Source of the DNA: Dipteris shenzhenensis
Taxonomy: Eukaryota; Polypodiophyta; Polypodiopsida; Gleicheniales
Strand: one strand, 5' to 3'
NCBI GenBank assembly: GCA_047967505.1
Contig: CM106538.1
DNA length: 64,000 nucleotides
Part shown: positions 1-13,500 of the stretch, piece after piece
Layout: every line of letters starts with the position of its first letter
How positions within the stretch are numbered: position 1 is the stretch's first letter
Position numbers and translations under genes: made by a program
The notes under the pieces: model-generated
Told to the model about the DNA's origin: nothing
Databases searched by the model: none
The model's input: the letters and a program-made list of their open reading frames with translations, nothing else

Positions 1-2159
1 ATTTCTGTTCATTTTGGAAGAAATTCGGTCCACTTCCGTTCATTGAGTGTCCATTCCTTTGAAAGATTTCATTTCTTGAGAAAGAAAGTATTCCTTGTTT
101 TGAGAGAGAGAGCCCATGAGATAGTTTCTGAGTTTATTGAGAGAAAGATATGCTCTAGCTTGATTCTAGGGAGTGTGAGGGAGAGAAGTTAGATCTGTAG
201 CTTCTCGGCCAACAACCCTCCTTCAACGGGCTCTTCAACTACGGCCTTCTCCAGCAGCAATGCATGTAGCTCATGTAGAGAGTGCTGACTTCCAACAAAA
301 CGTGCCCAAACGGCTGGCAGACAGTGACTTGGCGAGCTCCTGAGCCCACAGGCTTTCTACTCCAAAGCTCTTCGTCGCCAATGGGATACTCCATAGCCCC
401 TCTATGCCTGTTTCTTTAGCCCAAATGAGGCCACACAACGAGTGACTCTGCCATCTTCGCGGTTCCCTACGCCCCCAAAGCTCACCACAGCACACGGTCG
501 ACCTCCAATAGCTCCGTGCACCGACGACGACCGCAGCAACAAGCCCTACAACCGACCGAACGGCTTCAAGCGACCTTATGCAAGCTCTACGGCAAACGAA
601 GTAGTTGCTAGCCGACGCGTAGTAGTTGCCTCCAGTGGACGGTCGCATTTACAGCCACAGGCTGTGTTGAGGCTCCAGCTACTAGCTCCTAGCTACAACA
701 AGCTTACGCTCCAACGAAGCGCCATCGACCAGCAACTCGCCACCGATCGACGGCCTCTCCAAACGGGCTCCCTCCAGCGCATTGCCGCCTCGAACAAGCC
801 TCAAAGGCGCCGCCACACGGGTTGCAGCTCTCTCTTCTGCAAAGCGTTCATTAACGGGCCGCCTCCATCGACGGAGAAGACGACGGAATCTAGAAGATTC
901 CGTCCGAATCTTTCTAGATTCCGACTTCCCACAGCGTGACACGTGGCCCGTGCGCCACGTCAGCTAATCCTATCTACCACGTCATCTTATCTGCCACGTG
1001 TCTTATCACCTGCCACATCATCAGTGACACATCATCAGCCACGTCACTTGCCATGTCATCAGTGACACGTCATCAGGCCACATCATCTGCCACATCATCT
1101 GGCCACGTCATCTGGCCACGTCATCTGTGCCACGTCATCTGCCATGTCATCTGGCCACGTCATCTGTGCCATGTCATCTGCCACGTCATCTGGCCACGTC
1201 ATCTGTGCCATGTCATCTGCCACGTCATCTGGCCACGTCATCATTGCCATGTCATCAATGCCACGTCATCAGTGACACCTCAGCACTGCCACCTCAGCAC
1301 AGAGCTTCACTGGCACACCTCTTGCTAAGCACAGTGCCACATCATCACTACATGTGACTCACAGTGACACATCATCATTGAGCACCATTTGCACTCCTTT
1401 TGCCCCTCCACCTAGATCAAGTCATATCTCTTGATCCAGGAAGAATTTGAGGGTGCTCCAAAAAGGAAAGTCGCTCGATTTTTCGTGCTCTACGCGCTCG
1501 TTACATCACGCGCACATTTCGGCACAAGTTACACTCACATTTGAGCCTCGCCGACAAAACCACTTCCTTCACGCACATTTGCCTCTACATCGACGCATCT
1601 GACCCAGCACTTAAAAAGAATAAAAGAAAAGGAATTATTTGCTGCTCTTTCATCGATCGACGGTTGGTTTAGATCTAGATCAGAGTAGACTAGATCGCCA
1701 TAGAGGGGACGCTTTGAATTCCCCAAGTTGCCAATCTAAGCCATGCCCGAAATTCCCGACTAGTACCTACTCGGAGTCAGTCCATACGCTCACATCCGAT
1801 TTCACATCATTACATTACCTGAAACCTTACGTTCATCAGTTCAGTGAGCAGACTTCAGAGTTCAGAGGCATTGCAGATTGATTCAGTGGGCAGATAGCAC
1901 TTGATTTCACACACACATGCCACCATTGTAAAGCCTATTTGGCTATCTCACGGCATCGTGCACATCATTTTTCAGCCTTGTAAAGCCTCTTGGCTATTCC
2001 CGGCATCATTGCCACAAGCCTTGTAACACAGGTCAGATCTTATTTACTGCAGTTCTATCTTCACCGACGGTACAGAGATTTCACTTGGCATCTTCAGTGT
2101 ATTTGCAGTTGATTCATACAGAGTTTTCCAGGACACTTTTTGAGTACATTGTTTGCACC
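1..2159 (+). other. Leader / 5' flank of the first copia element
   Basis: No protein-coding signal is convincing here. The stretch contains a GA-rich start, a GC-richer part at about 200-950, a motif array at 976-1271, and a local duplication at about 1926-2010 in which a TTGTAAAGCC-TTGGCTAT segment occurs twice. It runs straight into the Gag start of the copia element at 2160, so it is probably the element's leader and perhaps part of its 5' LTR. I found no TGGTATCAGAGC primer-binding site and no LTR boundary, so the left end of the element is undefined and may lie outside the window. Confidence 0.4.
976..1271 (+). repeat. CCACGTCATC motif array (imperfect minisatellite)
   Basis: CACGTCATC occurs exactly about 11 times between 978 and 1271, interleaved with single-base variants CATGTCATC and CACATCATC. 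Spacing is about 13-26 bp, with a higher-order unit of roughly 40 bp. The variants differ by C-to-T or G-to-A at the CpG, as expected of decay by cytosine methylation. The core ACGTCA is a bZIP-type site, and CCACGTCATC matches the plant unfolded-protein-response element core. Whether the array regulates the downstream retroelement is inference. Confidence 0.8.
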
Positions 2160-3698
2160 ATGTCAACTAGCAACCTCAATCTGGAGGCATCTGCTAAGTT
2201 AGACAACTCCAATTACGGTACATGGAAATACCGAATGGAGACCATTCTTGTGCTTCAGGACAAATGGGAGTATGTTGATGGATCCATACCTAGACCATTG
2301 GCCGATCCAGCCACCAGTAGCTCTACTCCATCTGTTGTCACAGCACCAGCAACGGGATCTACATCGGGATCTACATCTACACAAACAGTTTCCGCACCAG
2401 TAGCAGATCCTGCCATTGCCCGAGCTCAAGCAGAATGGGATAAGAAAGACAAGTATGCCTATCACCTGATCAAGCAGAATGTGCAAGATGTCATGCTAGG
2501 ACAGCTCAACACAGTCAAGACATCAAAAGAAGCATGGGATATGTTCGCAGCTCTCTACGAGTCCAAGAACACATCCAGAATTCTCACCTTGAGAAACCAG
2601 ATCAACCAGAGTTTCCGCAATAGCAATGAAACTGGTCATGCTTATGTACTCCGCATCAAAGACTACAACAATCAACTTGCAGCAGCAGGAGAGACTATGA
2701 ATCCCACAGAAATGGTTCAAGTAATCCTGAATGGACTAGGAGAAGGATATGAGAATCTGGTCCAGAGTATTGCCATCCAACGGCAAATTCCAACACTTGA
2801 AGAACTTCAGTCAGTTCTACTTGGTGAAGAACTCAGGACTCAGGCCATTCAAGCACGTAAAGGTCATTCTAATGATCAGGCATTCACCGCTTCAGACAGA
2901 AGCAGAGGCAAAGGCAGAAACAGAGGTAGATCATATCAGAAAAGTGGTCAAAATCAAAGTCAGAATCAGCATCAGCATCAGCAGCATCCTCAGCAACATC
3001 AAAATCAGCAAAGAGGAAATCATTCCAATAGAGGAAGATTCCAAGGACGAGGGAATGCATCCACCAATGTGTCAAACATTCAATGCAACTATTGTCACAA
3101 GTTTGGACACTATGAAAGAGATTGCCGCAAGAAGCAGTATGACCAAAGCGGTCAATCCAGCACTAATCGAGGGAATTCTCGAGGAAGAGGAAATCATCGT
3201 GGTGGACATTCTAGTCACAGTCATTTTGCAAATGAACATGGCAATATGTTTCTTGCAAGTGAGGAATTGCATCAGACTGATACAATGCACCTAGACACTG
3301 ATTTCAATCCCAAAGAAGATTTCAGTTATCAAGTTGACCAAGTGGAACAGGATCCTTGGTACATCGACAGCGGTGCATCATCTCATATGACAAATCATCA
3401 GGAATGGTTCACAGAAATGAAGCCATTAGAAGGTCAAAAGAATGTCATCTATACAGCAGACAATACACCGAATCCGGTTCAAGGGACAGGTGTTATCCCT
3501 ATGAACAATTTCACTGGTACAAAAGGATTAGTCAAAGATGTGCTCTATGTTCCGAAGCTCAGCAAGAACCTTTTGTCAGTAGGTCAAATGACGGAACACA
3601 ACTACAAAGTCATCTTCGACGGTGATGAATGCACTATCAGAGACAAATCCAAAAGAGGTCAGCTAGTAGCAAAAGGTGTCAAGGAAGGACGCTTATAG
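2160..3698 (+). pseudogene. Copia Gag and protease segment, ends at premature amber
   Basis: Gag most likely starts at ATG 2160 (MSTSNLNLEASAK), not at the in-frame ATG 75 bp upstream, because similarity to copia Gag (a KLDNSNYGTW-type motif) begins immediately after it. A glutamine/histidine- and RG-rich linker follows. A CX2CX4HX4C zinc knuckle (CNYCHKFGHYERDC) lies at 3084-3124 and the aspartic protease motif IDSGASSHM at about 3363. The frame stops at TAG 3696 within the pre-integrase region, so protease would be cut from integrase. Gag packages element RNA and the protease matures the polyprotein in virus-like particles. Confidence 0.9.
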
Positions 3699-3701
3699 AG
3701 G

Positions 3702-4745
3702 ATGCTAGCTACAGTACCAGATAAACATGCCATGTCAGCTCAAATGCAACAGATGCCACTATCTGCAAAATGGCATAAGAGATATGGTCATGTCAACTTC
3801 AAGTACTTGTTAGATCTAAGGAATCAAAATATGGCAATTGGGATTCCGAAGCTACAGTTTCTTGGAAAAGTTTGTGAAGCATGTTGCTTCGGCAAACAAA
3901 AGCGAACCAACTTTGTCAGAAGTACCTCTCGTGCACGAGGTATTCTTGATTTAATTCATACAGATGTATGGGGTTATGCCCAGACCCGCAGCATCAATGG
4001 TTCACTTTATTACTTGACCTTCATCGACGACTACAGCAGATATTGTTGGGTCTACTTTCTGAAAGAGAAATTTGAAGTGTTTGCCAGATTTCAAGAATTT
4101 AAAGCCATGGTAGAAAACCAAACAGGCAGAAAGATCAAGGTCATGAGATCAGACAGAGGAGGTGAATACATGTCTTCAGCCTTCATGAACTTTTGCAAAA
4201 ATCACGGCATTCGAAGACAATTCACATGTGCAGATACTCCTCAGCAAAATGCAATAGCTGAAAGGAAGAATGGGACTTTAGCAGACAGTGCTAGAGCAAT
4301 GCTTAGTGAAAAGCATCTTCCGAATCAATATTGGGCAGAAGCAATAGCTACAGCTAACTACTTGCTTAATCGGCTTCCTACCGAACCGATACAAGGAATG
4401 ACTCCTTATGAAGCATTCACTGGACACAAGCCACGCATTGGGCATCTCCGCATCTTTGGTTGCATAGCATATGCCCACATACATGATGATCATCGCAGGA
4501 AATTGGATGCGAAGTCATGCAAATGCATCATGGTTGGCTACAGTGAAGAAAGTAAAGCATACAAATTGTATGATCCCATCAACCGCAAAGTCATTATCTC
4601 CAGAGATGTAATCTTCGATGAGGAATCAGAATGGAAAACCTCACCTACACAGGAGATAGAAGCATCGACTTCACAGTCATCTACAGAACAGTTTGATGAA
4701 GAAGAGCAAGAATTGCCAGCAACACCCCAATCAGCATCACAGTAG
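3702..4745 (+). pseudogene. Copia integrase segment between two ambers
   Basis: It is in the same frame as the Gag segment. It begins with the pre-integrase zinc-binding module (KWHKRYGHVNF ... CEACCFGKQKR) and continues with the integrase core: HTDVWGY, FIDDYSRY, RSDRGGEY and AERKNGT supply the D, D and E positions. The C-terminal part has the GYSEESKAYKLYDP-type motif typical of copia. It stops at TAG 4743 in the linker before reverse transcriptase, and the frame continues unbroken at RRSTRESRPPAR. Integrase would insert the cDNA into the host chromosome. Confidence 0.9.
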
Positions 4746-4784
4746 CTCAGACGGTCTACTAGGGAAAGCAGACCACCAGCCAGA

Positions 4785-6416
4785 TTGACATATGCTCAGA
4801 AAGGCAAAGCAATTCAGGTGGAAACCACCAACTATGCTCTTATGACTACCATCATGGCTACAGAAGAGCCAGTGTACTTCGAAGATGCAGTAGATAAGCC
4901 AGAATGGCAAACTGCTATGAATGAAGAGATGGATGCTTTGTATAAAAACCACACTTGGGAATTATGCGACCTTCCACCAGGAAAGAAGGCCATAGCCAAC
5001 AAATGGGTATACAAAGTGAAGTACAATCCAAATGGCAGTATTCAGAGATACAAAGCCAGATTAGTTGCAAAAGGATTTGCACAACAATATGGCCAAGATT
5101 ATGATGAGACTTATGCTCCAGTAGCAAAGATGGATTCCATATGGTTCTTGATATCACTAGCAACACTCGGTAAATGGAATGTGTCTCAGCTCGATGTCAA
5201 GAATGCATTTCTCAATGGTTATCTAGACGAGGAAGTCTACATGCAACAACCAGCCGGTTATGTTGAACCAGGACAGGAGAACAAGGTTTGCCATCTCAAG
5301 AAAAGTCTCTATGGCTTAAAGCAAGCACCCAGAAGTTGGTACAGCAGAATTGACAAGTATTTTGCTGATCTGGGATACATGAAGTCCAATGCAGATCATA
5401 CTCTCTACTACAAAGTTCAAGGGGAAGATATTACTATTGCACTTTTGTACGTAGATGATCTGATTGTGACAGGAAGCAAGGATAGGTTCATCAGAAAGCT
5501 AAAACAAGACTTATCTACAGAGTTCGACATGAAAGATCTTGGACTTATGCACTATTGTCTTGGAATTGAGTTCTGGAGAGATTCGGATAGCACATTCATG
5601 AGTCAGCTCAAATATGTTGACAGTCTCCTGAAGAAGTTTCATATGGCAGATTGCAAGATTGCAGCCACTCCCATGGAACAGAGTTTGAAACTTACTAAAG
5701 ATTCAGAAAAGCCTACAGTCAATGACAGATACTACAGGCAACTCATTGGATCTCTTATATATCTGACAATCACACGGCCAGATATTTGTTATGCAGTAAG
5801 CTCACTAGCACAGTTTATGGCAAATCCAAAACAGTCTCACTGGAATGCAGCCAAAAGAGTCTTGAGATACATCAGAGGTACAAGACAATTTGGGATAGAA
5901 TACAGAGGAAGTCATCCACGGTTGCATGGATACTGTGATAGTGACTATGCTGGAGATCATGAGACCAGGAGATCGACACAGGGATATGCATTTTTCCTTG
6001 GTCAAGGTGCTATATCATGGTTGTCAAACAAACAGCCAACTGTTTCTTTGTCTTCGACTGAAGCAGAATATAGAGCACTCACTACAGGTGCATGTGAGGC
6101 TATATGGCTCAGAAGACTATTGTCAGAAACAGATTACTTTGATGAGTCAAAGCCAACAACAATATACTGTGATAATCAATCGGCTCAAGCATTGGCCAAA
6201 AATCCAGTATATCACTCCAGAACAAAGCACATTGATGTCAGAGAGCACTTCATCAGAGAAAGAGTGTTACTTGGTGACATCACACTGCAGCATTGTGATA
6301 GCAAAGAAAATGTTGCAGACATCTTTACCAAACCACTCGGTAAAGAGCTATTCGAGAAACACCGACTAGCTCTTGGTTTGATGCAGAGGAAGGACATTCC
6401 CATTAAAGGGGTGTGA
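4785..6416 (+). pseudogene. Copia reverse transcriptase-RNase H segment
   Basis: It is the same frame again after the second amber. Reverse transcriptase starts near EWQTAMNEEMDAL, has the ARLVAKGF and QLDVKNAFLNG motifs, and the catalytic YVDD at about 5449. RNase H shows GYCDSDYAGD at about 5929 and SSTEAEYRAL near 6054. The frame ends naturally at TGA 6414, about 90 bp before the polypurine tract. All catalytic residues I can check are present, so the lesion is in expression of the polyprotein, not in this domain. Confidence 0.92.
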
Positions 6417-6504
6417 TGGAATGTAATGCTCAGTCCTTCTTCGATTCCCCAGAATCATCATCTTGAGGGAAGGCCTACTTCATGATGTTGATCTTGAGGG
6501 AAGG

Positions 6505-6660
6505 TGTTGAGAGTTCACGCTCAACATCATGTGATCATGTGTGCATAGCACCATCACGTGATCATATGTGCATAGCACTAACCTTATAGAGTGCTATAAA
6601 GGAAAGGGTTAGCTCCCCTAACCCTAACCCTAAAAGGGTTTGTATATATTCTATTTTTTC
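6505..6660 (+). repeat. Candidate start of the copia-1 3' LTR with TATA box and telomere-like triplet
   Basis: TGTTGAGAGTTCACGCTCAACA at 6505 follows the purine tract and is itself an inverted repeat. TGCTATAAAGG at about 6592 resembles a TATA box and is followed by three CCCTAA units (6616-6635). No matching 5' LTR was found, so the right boundary is not placed. Confidence 0.45.
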
Positions 6661-8884
6661 AACTAATTCTAGTGTACAGTTAGTCATTTGTGGTGTGCTC
6701 TCTAGCTGTGCCCTCTCTCCTCATCTCCACTCTTCTCCTCTCCCCTCTTCATATTTTGTCAAAAGGAGGGCAAAAGATCAGATTTCCATGTCTCAGACTA
6801 TCTGAAATTCTTTGCCAAAAGATAGAGAATATTGAAGATGAATATGTCCCAATCTTCATCATGTGGATCCTTAATTCTTTTCTCTAAGCAACCCTGGGAG
6901 GTCACTAGGAAATATGTAAGAAAGCGCATGCGATCAACTGAAGGGGTTTTATATTTTTATGGAATTACAAAAAATATACATACATAAGGGATTTTTTAAT
7001 TCAAAAAGTGTACATTTTCATACATAAGGGATACTTTAATCACCTCAAAGTTTACAAAAGGGGTATACATAGGTTATTAAAATCCATAGGTAGGGGGTTC
7101 TTTTAATACCCCTTGATTGCACGTGCTTTATGAGGTTTTTACATAGTGGCCCCCACGAGTAAGCAACTAGATACTTCTTAGGAGAAATTGGTGTGTTGGC
7201 GAGGAGAAAAGAGGACTAGAGCTATGGGAAATGGCCTCTTATAGAAAATGATGCAGAGAGAACATAATCATCCTCTCATAAGTACGAAGAGAGGAAAATT
7301 CATTTCTACAAGTTTGAATTCGAGGCAGCTTAAGATAGACGACAATGTCCATAGATTGAAGCAGGTGCACTAAGATGGCAAGGCAAGAGCTAATGGGCAA
7401 ATGCGTATGAACTGTGAATAACTTCAATAGATAATTGTAGAGAATAGAGAAGAGAGAAACATTACAAAAAAATTGGATTCAAAAAGGGCCCTATAAGGGA
7501 GCCCTTGGGCTAGTGACATGGAAGAATAAGGTGAATAAAACCCAATAGAATATTGGTTGGTGGAGGGCAATAGAATATTGGAAGTGGCCTGACTTCTCTA
7601 TTTCTTTAGTCAATGGCCCAAACAATGATGTGGAGCACCCACTTGCTACCTCAACTCTCCCATCACGTTTTTTAGTTGTAACCAAACTGAGAAACCTAGT
7701 TTCTCAGCCAAACTTGTACCATTTGTCCTGAAACCAAATCCTCCCATCTAACTACCACACTCCTTTCATTTTCTCTCATTCCTCTTGCTTGCCCCCTCAT
7801 TTCTGAGCACCATTTTGAATTTTTCTTTGCTCCAACCCTCTTTTCAAATTTCCTATTGGCTTCTGAGTGGGAAGATTCTTTCTTTATTCTCCCTCTCATG
7901 GGATGGACTCTCACACGAAAATATTATCACTTCTCTTCTCTACTTGCATGACTAGAGCATCAAAGTCAATGACATCATCAAAGGTGTCATTCAAGAGCCG
8001 ACATAGCACCTCATCCTCTCGAGGACCAGTTTCTTCCATCACTTCCAATAGGGTAAGGTATTCCTTATCCTCAATCCTGATTGGATCAATCGAAAATCAA
8101 GGTGTGGCTTGGTTGCTACCTCATCTAGATTATAGGTAGAGGATGGATATGCACGAGTCGGATATGAAGATAAGATGACCTCGCTTTCAACTTGCTCCTC
8201 AGCTAGGTTAATAGTATGCTCCTCAAGGTTTAGGTTATCTCCTCCACCACTTGTTGATGGACCTACTCCACCACATGAGGATGCAGGACCCTCGAGCTGC
8301 TCACCAACATCCTCTCATCAAACTTGCTAGTCAATAAGGGCTGCATCTCTCTCGATCAAATGAATTGGGGAAGATGAATCATCCCCAATGGGAATAGAAC
8401 TCACCACAGAGAGAGATAGGGACATTATCCATGGCCCTACCTAGTGTCTTCTTGAAGTTAGAACTCTAGTCAAAAGAGCTCAAAATATCCAATGAAACCC
8501 ATTGGTGAGGGGAGTTAGCAATCGCGATAGATTGCCCATGGATAAGTTTATAAAGAAACTGAAGAGAGGGATTAGCAACAGGAGGGAGAGCTCTCAAGTG
8601 AGACTCAAGATGGAATGCCTTGCAGAAGATAGGATAAACCTAATCTGCAGAGGCATGGGAATCAGTGGATGAAATCCACTAGTCAAAATCCTCTCTAGGG
8701 GAAGCCATGAGTGTAGGAGGATGCTTGGGAAGACGAAAGAGGAGGCTATGGAATGCAAGGTTACTCGAGTGGGAAACTAAAAATGTGAAAATGACCTTAG
8801 AAGTGTACTTTATAAAAGGGGCATTGCGCTTAAAAATGCTCTTAATTACAATATTTTTATATTTATTATTTTTACTTTGGAAAG

Positions 8885-8886
<2 letters not shown>
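6661..8886. other. Unrecognised intergenic stretch
   Basis: Only short reading frames occur, with no recognisable motif. There is a local repeat of TACATAAGGGAT(A/T) elements at 6975-7035. I see no RNA gene and no LTR boundary. The composition is AT-rich and the stretch may include the rest of the copia-1 LTR and old flanking DNA. Confidence 0.5.
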
Positions 8887-8887
<1 letters not shown>

Positions 8888-8948
<61 letters not shown>

Positions 8949-8989
8949 CCTCTCTCTCTCTGTCTCTGTCTCTCTCCTTAGCTATCTCC

Positions 8990-9081
<92 letters not shown>

Positions 9082-9132
9082 TCTCCCTCTCTCTCTCTTT
9101 GTCTCTCTCTCGTTGCCCTTAGCTATCTCCCT

Positions 9133-9197
<65 letters not shown>

Positions 9198-9254
9198 TCT
9201 CTCATAGACCCGCAAGGTCTTCTGAGGATGTTAATATATCTTTATTTCTTTCCC

Positions 9255-9306
<52 letters not shown>

Positions 9307-9363
9307 ATACATCTAACTCCATCTCATGGCCAAGTACATTATTTGTGTCCCTTATTGCACTCT

Positions 9364-9420
<57 letters not shown>
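8888..9420. repeat. Large interrupted (CT)n microsatellite
   Basis: Long runs of CTCTCT occupy about 8888-8943, 8998-9077, 9140-9192, 9259-9303 and 9369-9419, separated by short unique or imperfect segments. The reading frames through it are serine/leucine artefacts. The polypurine/polypyrimidine asymmetry could adopt triplex DNA. Confidence 0.97.
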
Positions 9421-10567
9421 GTCATTGTTTGCTTGGGTGTAGCCATTTTTGGTGAGGTTCACGGACTTTTCTGTATATGGGTATCTTGCATTAGCCATAA
9501 CTTATGCATTTCTCAATGGAATTCTGCAAACTTTGTCTTCAAGTTGTAGTACACATTCCAAATTGAACATGAGAGCAAAAAATTTTGGAATGAGACCATT
9601 GCAGCATTACAAGTGCTATGTTGCATGTTAGGCATGCATCCTGAAGACTATAGGATATAGCAATTTATTCAAAAACATCAAAATTTTGTTATATACATAC
9701 ATGCAACCAAGTAATCATTCTAAAGTACACTACGTGAGCTTCTCCTCCTCAACCCAAGGACACACCTAAATGAGATCATTATGCATGGCTTAATGGGCCT
9801 CCAATGTTGTGCTAAAGTGATGCATACCCATTTGAGGGCATGCTCTAGAACTTTTTTTGATTTGTTGAAAACCAAAACGGATTGAAAATTTAGAATCCAA
9901 CCTATTGGGACTAGTGCATGGTGGTCTTAAAACATTGATAGTTGTTGGTATTGGTATCTTGATGCACCCTAAACTGGAAGAAGTTGGAAAAGTGCAATTT
10001 GTACATGTGCAAAGATATTTTTATAAATCCAACACTATTTATGATTTTGAATTGTTTCTCTTTCCATGCACTTGCTTGCTATATGGCTCATAGGCATGCC
10101 AAAGGTCATTGCATTTAATAATACACAACATCAAACTTGATAACGTGCCCTTTGGCCTATTTGTGTTTTGAAGCATTTTAGGCCACATTGCACTTGTTTG
10201 GGATATCCAAGTCTGTAGACATGTATCGCCGAAGGGGGGGAAAACTACCGTGTTTGCAGTGTGAGTTGAGGAAAGCACTGGCACGATATTGAATCAGAAA
10301 CGGAACACACTTTTGCAACATCTGCAAAGGGAGAAACAATGAGAAGAAAGAAGACTCCTTGTAGAGCAACAGCAAGAAGCGCTTGCAGAGGCATGCATTC
10401 GATCATTGCCATCGGACTGAAGAACACGAGCTATGGTGTCACGATTGGTGGAAGCATTCAAGGCAGCAACATCAAGCCATTCATGTGATTACCAGTCTTG
10501 AGACTTTACAAGCTTTAGCCTGCACCCTAAAGTTCCTAGAGTAACAACCCTACCAACACCTCGGGAG
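9421..10567. other. Unrecognised stretch before the decayed gene
   Basis: No convincing gene. Part of 10,200-10,567 may belong to the 5' end of the gene relic that follows, since its reading frame is open back to about 10,530, but I cannot identify any motif there. Confidence 0.4.
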
Positions 10568-13500
10568 ATGCACATCCAAGAGGCGATGCTCTCTAACTTG
10601 AGAAATGGCCTACATAAAGTGAAAGGGGTGCACATCTTATATCAACTAGCTGCAAAGAGGGCAACATTAGCTATGTTGGTGTCCCCTGAAACAAAGGAGA
10701 AACGGCTTGGGTGCACAATGTCGAAGATGCTATCAATCAGAAGGACCAACATGGCTCCAGTGGTTGAATGTAGAGCAGAAGCAATGCACAATCATCCCGA
10801 TCCGAGAAGTCTATGGGCTTCAACAGAACATAAGAAAAGGAGAGATAGCCTAAGTGCGGAAGTCATTGCTACAGTGATGACATTTTGGCATGAAAATATG
10901 AGAGTTTATCCAAATAGAAAGGACATCTATAAGAAGCGGACAAGACACAAGGTGTTTGAGGAGCACATCATACACATGCTAGATACAACGTAGGTCAGTG
11001 GTGCCTAAACTAGCGTGGTGGTTGTTTGTGATTGAGCTTTGGGATAGTTTACTTGTTTCATTTCTTAAACCAGGCTTGGACTTAATGTGATTGTCTTCAA
11101 CCAGCCCGATGGTTGGAACATCATGCAACTGTGTGCTGGTTCAGCTCAATCACCAGTTATGTGATTATCCTGAATTGGTGTGGTTCAATAGACATTAGTT
11201 GTTGTCCAGCTCGGTGGCATGGTTGAGTAGAAATTAATAGCAATATATATCGCAATATATTGTTATTTTACTAAACCAGCCCGGTGGTTGGAACATCATG
11301 CAACCGTGGCTACTTCAGCTCAATCACCAGTTATGTGATTGTCCTGAACCAGCGTGGTTGAATAGACATTAGTTATTAGCTAGCTTGGTGGTTGAAATTA
11401 TTATGTTTCTTAGTACTTAAATTAGTTAAATTTAATTTCCTACTATTCTAGTCATATACCACTGTTAAATTGTGGAATTCAGAAATGAAAAGCAATATAA
11501 TGTTATTTTCTAATGATGAAATTCAAAAATGAAAAGCAATATACTTGTTATTGTTTAATATGTGAAGTTGCGACCATCAAGCTAAACCATCCCAGTGGTT
11601 GAAATTGTGACGATGTCCTAAACCATCCTGGTGGTTGAAATTATGATTGTCCTAAACGTGTCCTAAACCAGCCCAGTGGTTGACTGTCCAAAACATGTCC
11701 TAAACCAGCTTGGTGATTGAAATTGTGACTGTCCTATACCAACGTGGTGGTTGAAATTTGTTTTGCTTCATGATATACTTTAATTAGATTGTGTTTTTTA
11801 TTCTTTTAGTAGTAGCAAAAAGAGCTCATTGTTTTGTTGTTCTCGCATGTTGGGTCAACAGATGGAGTTGTATCTCTAGTTTGTGGATCAAAATCTGGAC
11901 ATTTCAATTGGGCAGAGGAGCTTTGAGCATTGTAAGCCCTGATACGTCAGAAAACTCAAAGACAAGAATTTTTGTTGTTGCAAAACACACATAGACTTTG
12001 ACTTGGCCCGGCAAGCTATGAATGACTTGAGGTTTGGTTGTGTTGGAGCATTGATCCATGGGGATCGATGCCCATGCCTCCATAGTCTGTAGGCTACCTG
12101 GATCGTCATCATGTGTTGCAAGGGAGGGCAAGTTTTGTAGCCTAAGGTCTCCATGGGAGCCAGTATTTGTCCAAAGGGAGATCGTGAGTAGCACAAGATT
12201 GAATACATACGTGGTACATGCAAGCATTGCAGTTTGAAGCTGAAGAAGAAGACATTCAACGTATGTCCAAATGAAATGAGGGAAGACAACCACGTTGCTC
12301 TAAAATGGAGGAGATTTGAAAATGTCAATGTTGAAGGATGCAATAAAAAGAGATGGCTAGTGTCATATAAGAGCATCCAGCCAAGGGAGCTTATAGGTCA
12401 TGTGGTTCAATCCATCCCAAAATATGTGCTTCACAATTTCATGGCCAGCTGACAAGATAAGCAGTTCAGGATGTGCCTTGCCAATTTTCCTTGTGACACT
12501 ATTGTCTCTTTCATAGATTTTGCAAAAAATCATTCTTTTAAAGAACAAGATGAGATACAAGGTGCTCACTCGTACAACAAGCAGATAACAATTCTTGTGC
12601 ATATCACGTATAGTCATTTGCTTGATTCTTCCATGCCTGATGCCAATCTGATTTTGACTCACAAGAGTCCAGGTCAGTGCAAAACATTTACCATTTCTAC
12701 ATTTCAAATGATAGGGAACATGACACCCTATTTGTGCAGCATGCTTTTCTACTGCATTGGGAATGGCTGAAAAAGAAAAATTCCCATGCAGAAAATATAA
12801 AACAACATCGGGTGTGGTCAGATGGTGCTGCCTCTCAATTTAAATCAGCACCTGGATTCTACTTCTCAAGGTTCAAATCCCTGACTGTGGTCTACACATG
12901 ATGTGGAATTTCTTTGGGTCTAGCCATGGCAAGGGTGAACATGATGGATGCAGTGTTGTTATTAAGCAAGCTCTATTTAAACACCAATTAGCATGTCCGC
13001 AAAAAAGACTCAATGATTCCCATGATGTTGTAACATGGCTTACAACTAACCTCTCCACAGGCAAGCATTCAACATACAGTAAACAAAGCTTTAAGAATAC
13101 TGTAGTATGCAGAGTGTTCCATGAAGTGAAAGTGGATGAAATGCAAAGGAGAAGTTGGCACGATTGCGAGAAAATTAAAGTAGTTCATGGTCTGCACATC
13201 ATATGGGGCTTTTTGAACAACCAACTGATTCAAACGAGAAAACTTTCTTGTTTCTGCAGTGCGTGCATCATAGGGGATCATGACGATTGTGAGAACATTG
13301 CAACTATGAAGACATGGGAGTGAGTTCAAGTTTTCCCTCTACGTTCAGATGGAGTGAAACAATGGAGAGACAAATGACTTACCATAGTTTGGGGAGAGTT
13401 TCAATGACCTCACTGACTGTCTGGAAGAGGGGGATAACTTTGCAATTGTCACAGATTCTGGGGAGAACGAGGAAGATGGCCCATACTTTCTGTTGTAGTG

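Larger units (their letters stand above)
2085..6504 (+). mobile_element. Ty1/copia retrotransposon, internal region with two amber stops
   Basis: A single reading frame carries the copia domain order Gag - zinc knuckle - protease - integrase - reverse transcriptase - RNase H. It is broken only by TAG at 3696-3698 and TAG at 4743-4745; I see no frameshift. A purine run GAGGGAAGG ends at 6504, directly before TGTTGAGAG, which would be the start of a 3' LTR. The 5' LTR could not be located. The element is probably inactive, but its frame is well preserved, suggesting modest age. Confidence 0.93.

Noticed and set aside
936-1357. His/Cys-rich frames that look like repeat proteins
   Set aside because: They arise from the CCACGTCATC minisatellite; all three frames are open because the unit lacks stop codons.
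9000-9420. CRISPR-like regular repeats
   Set aside because: The repeats are dinucleotide microsatellites without unique spacers, in a eukaryotic setting.
8707-9455. Long Ser/Leu reading frames
   Set aside because: They are translations of (CT)n microsatellite, not genes.
12800-12890. tRNA-like GGTTCAAATCC (B-box match) in the gene relic
   Set aside because: No A box at proper spacing and no cloverleaf; the motif lies within the decayed coding sequence just after SDGAASQFK.
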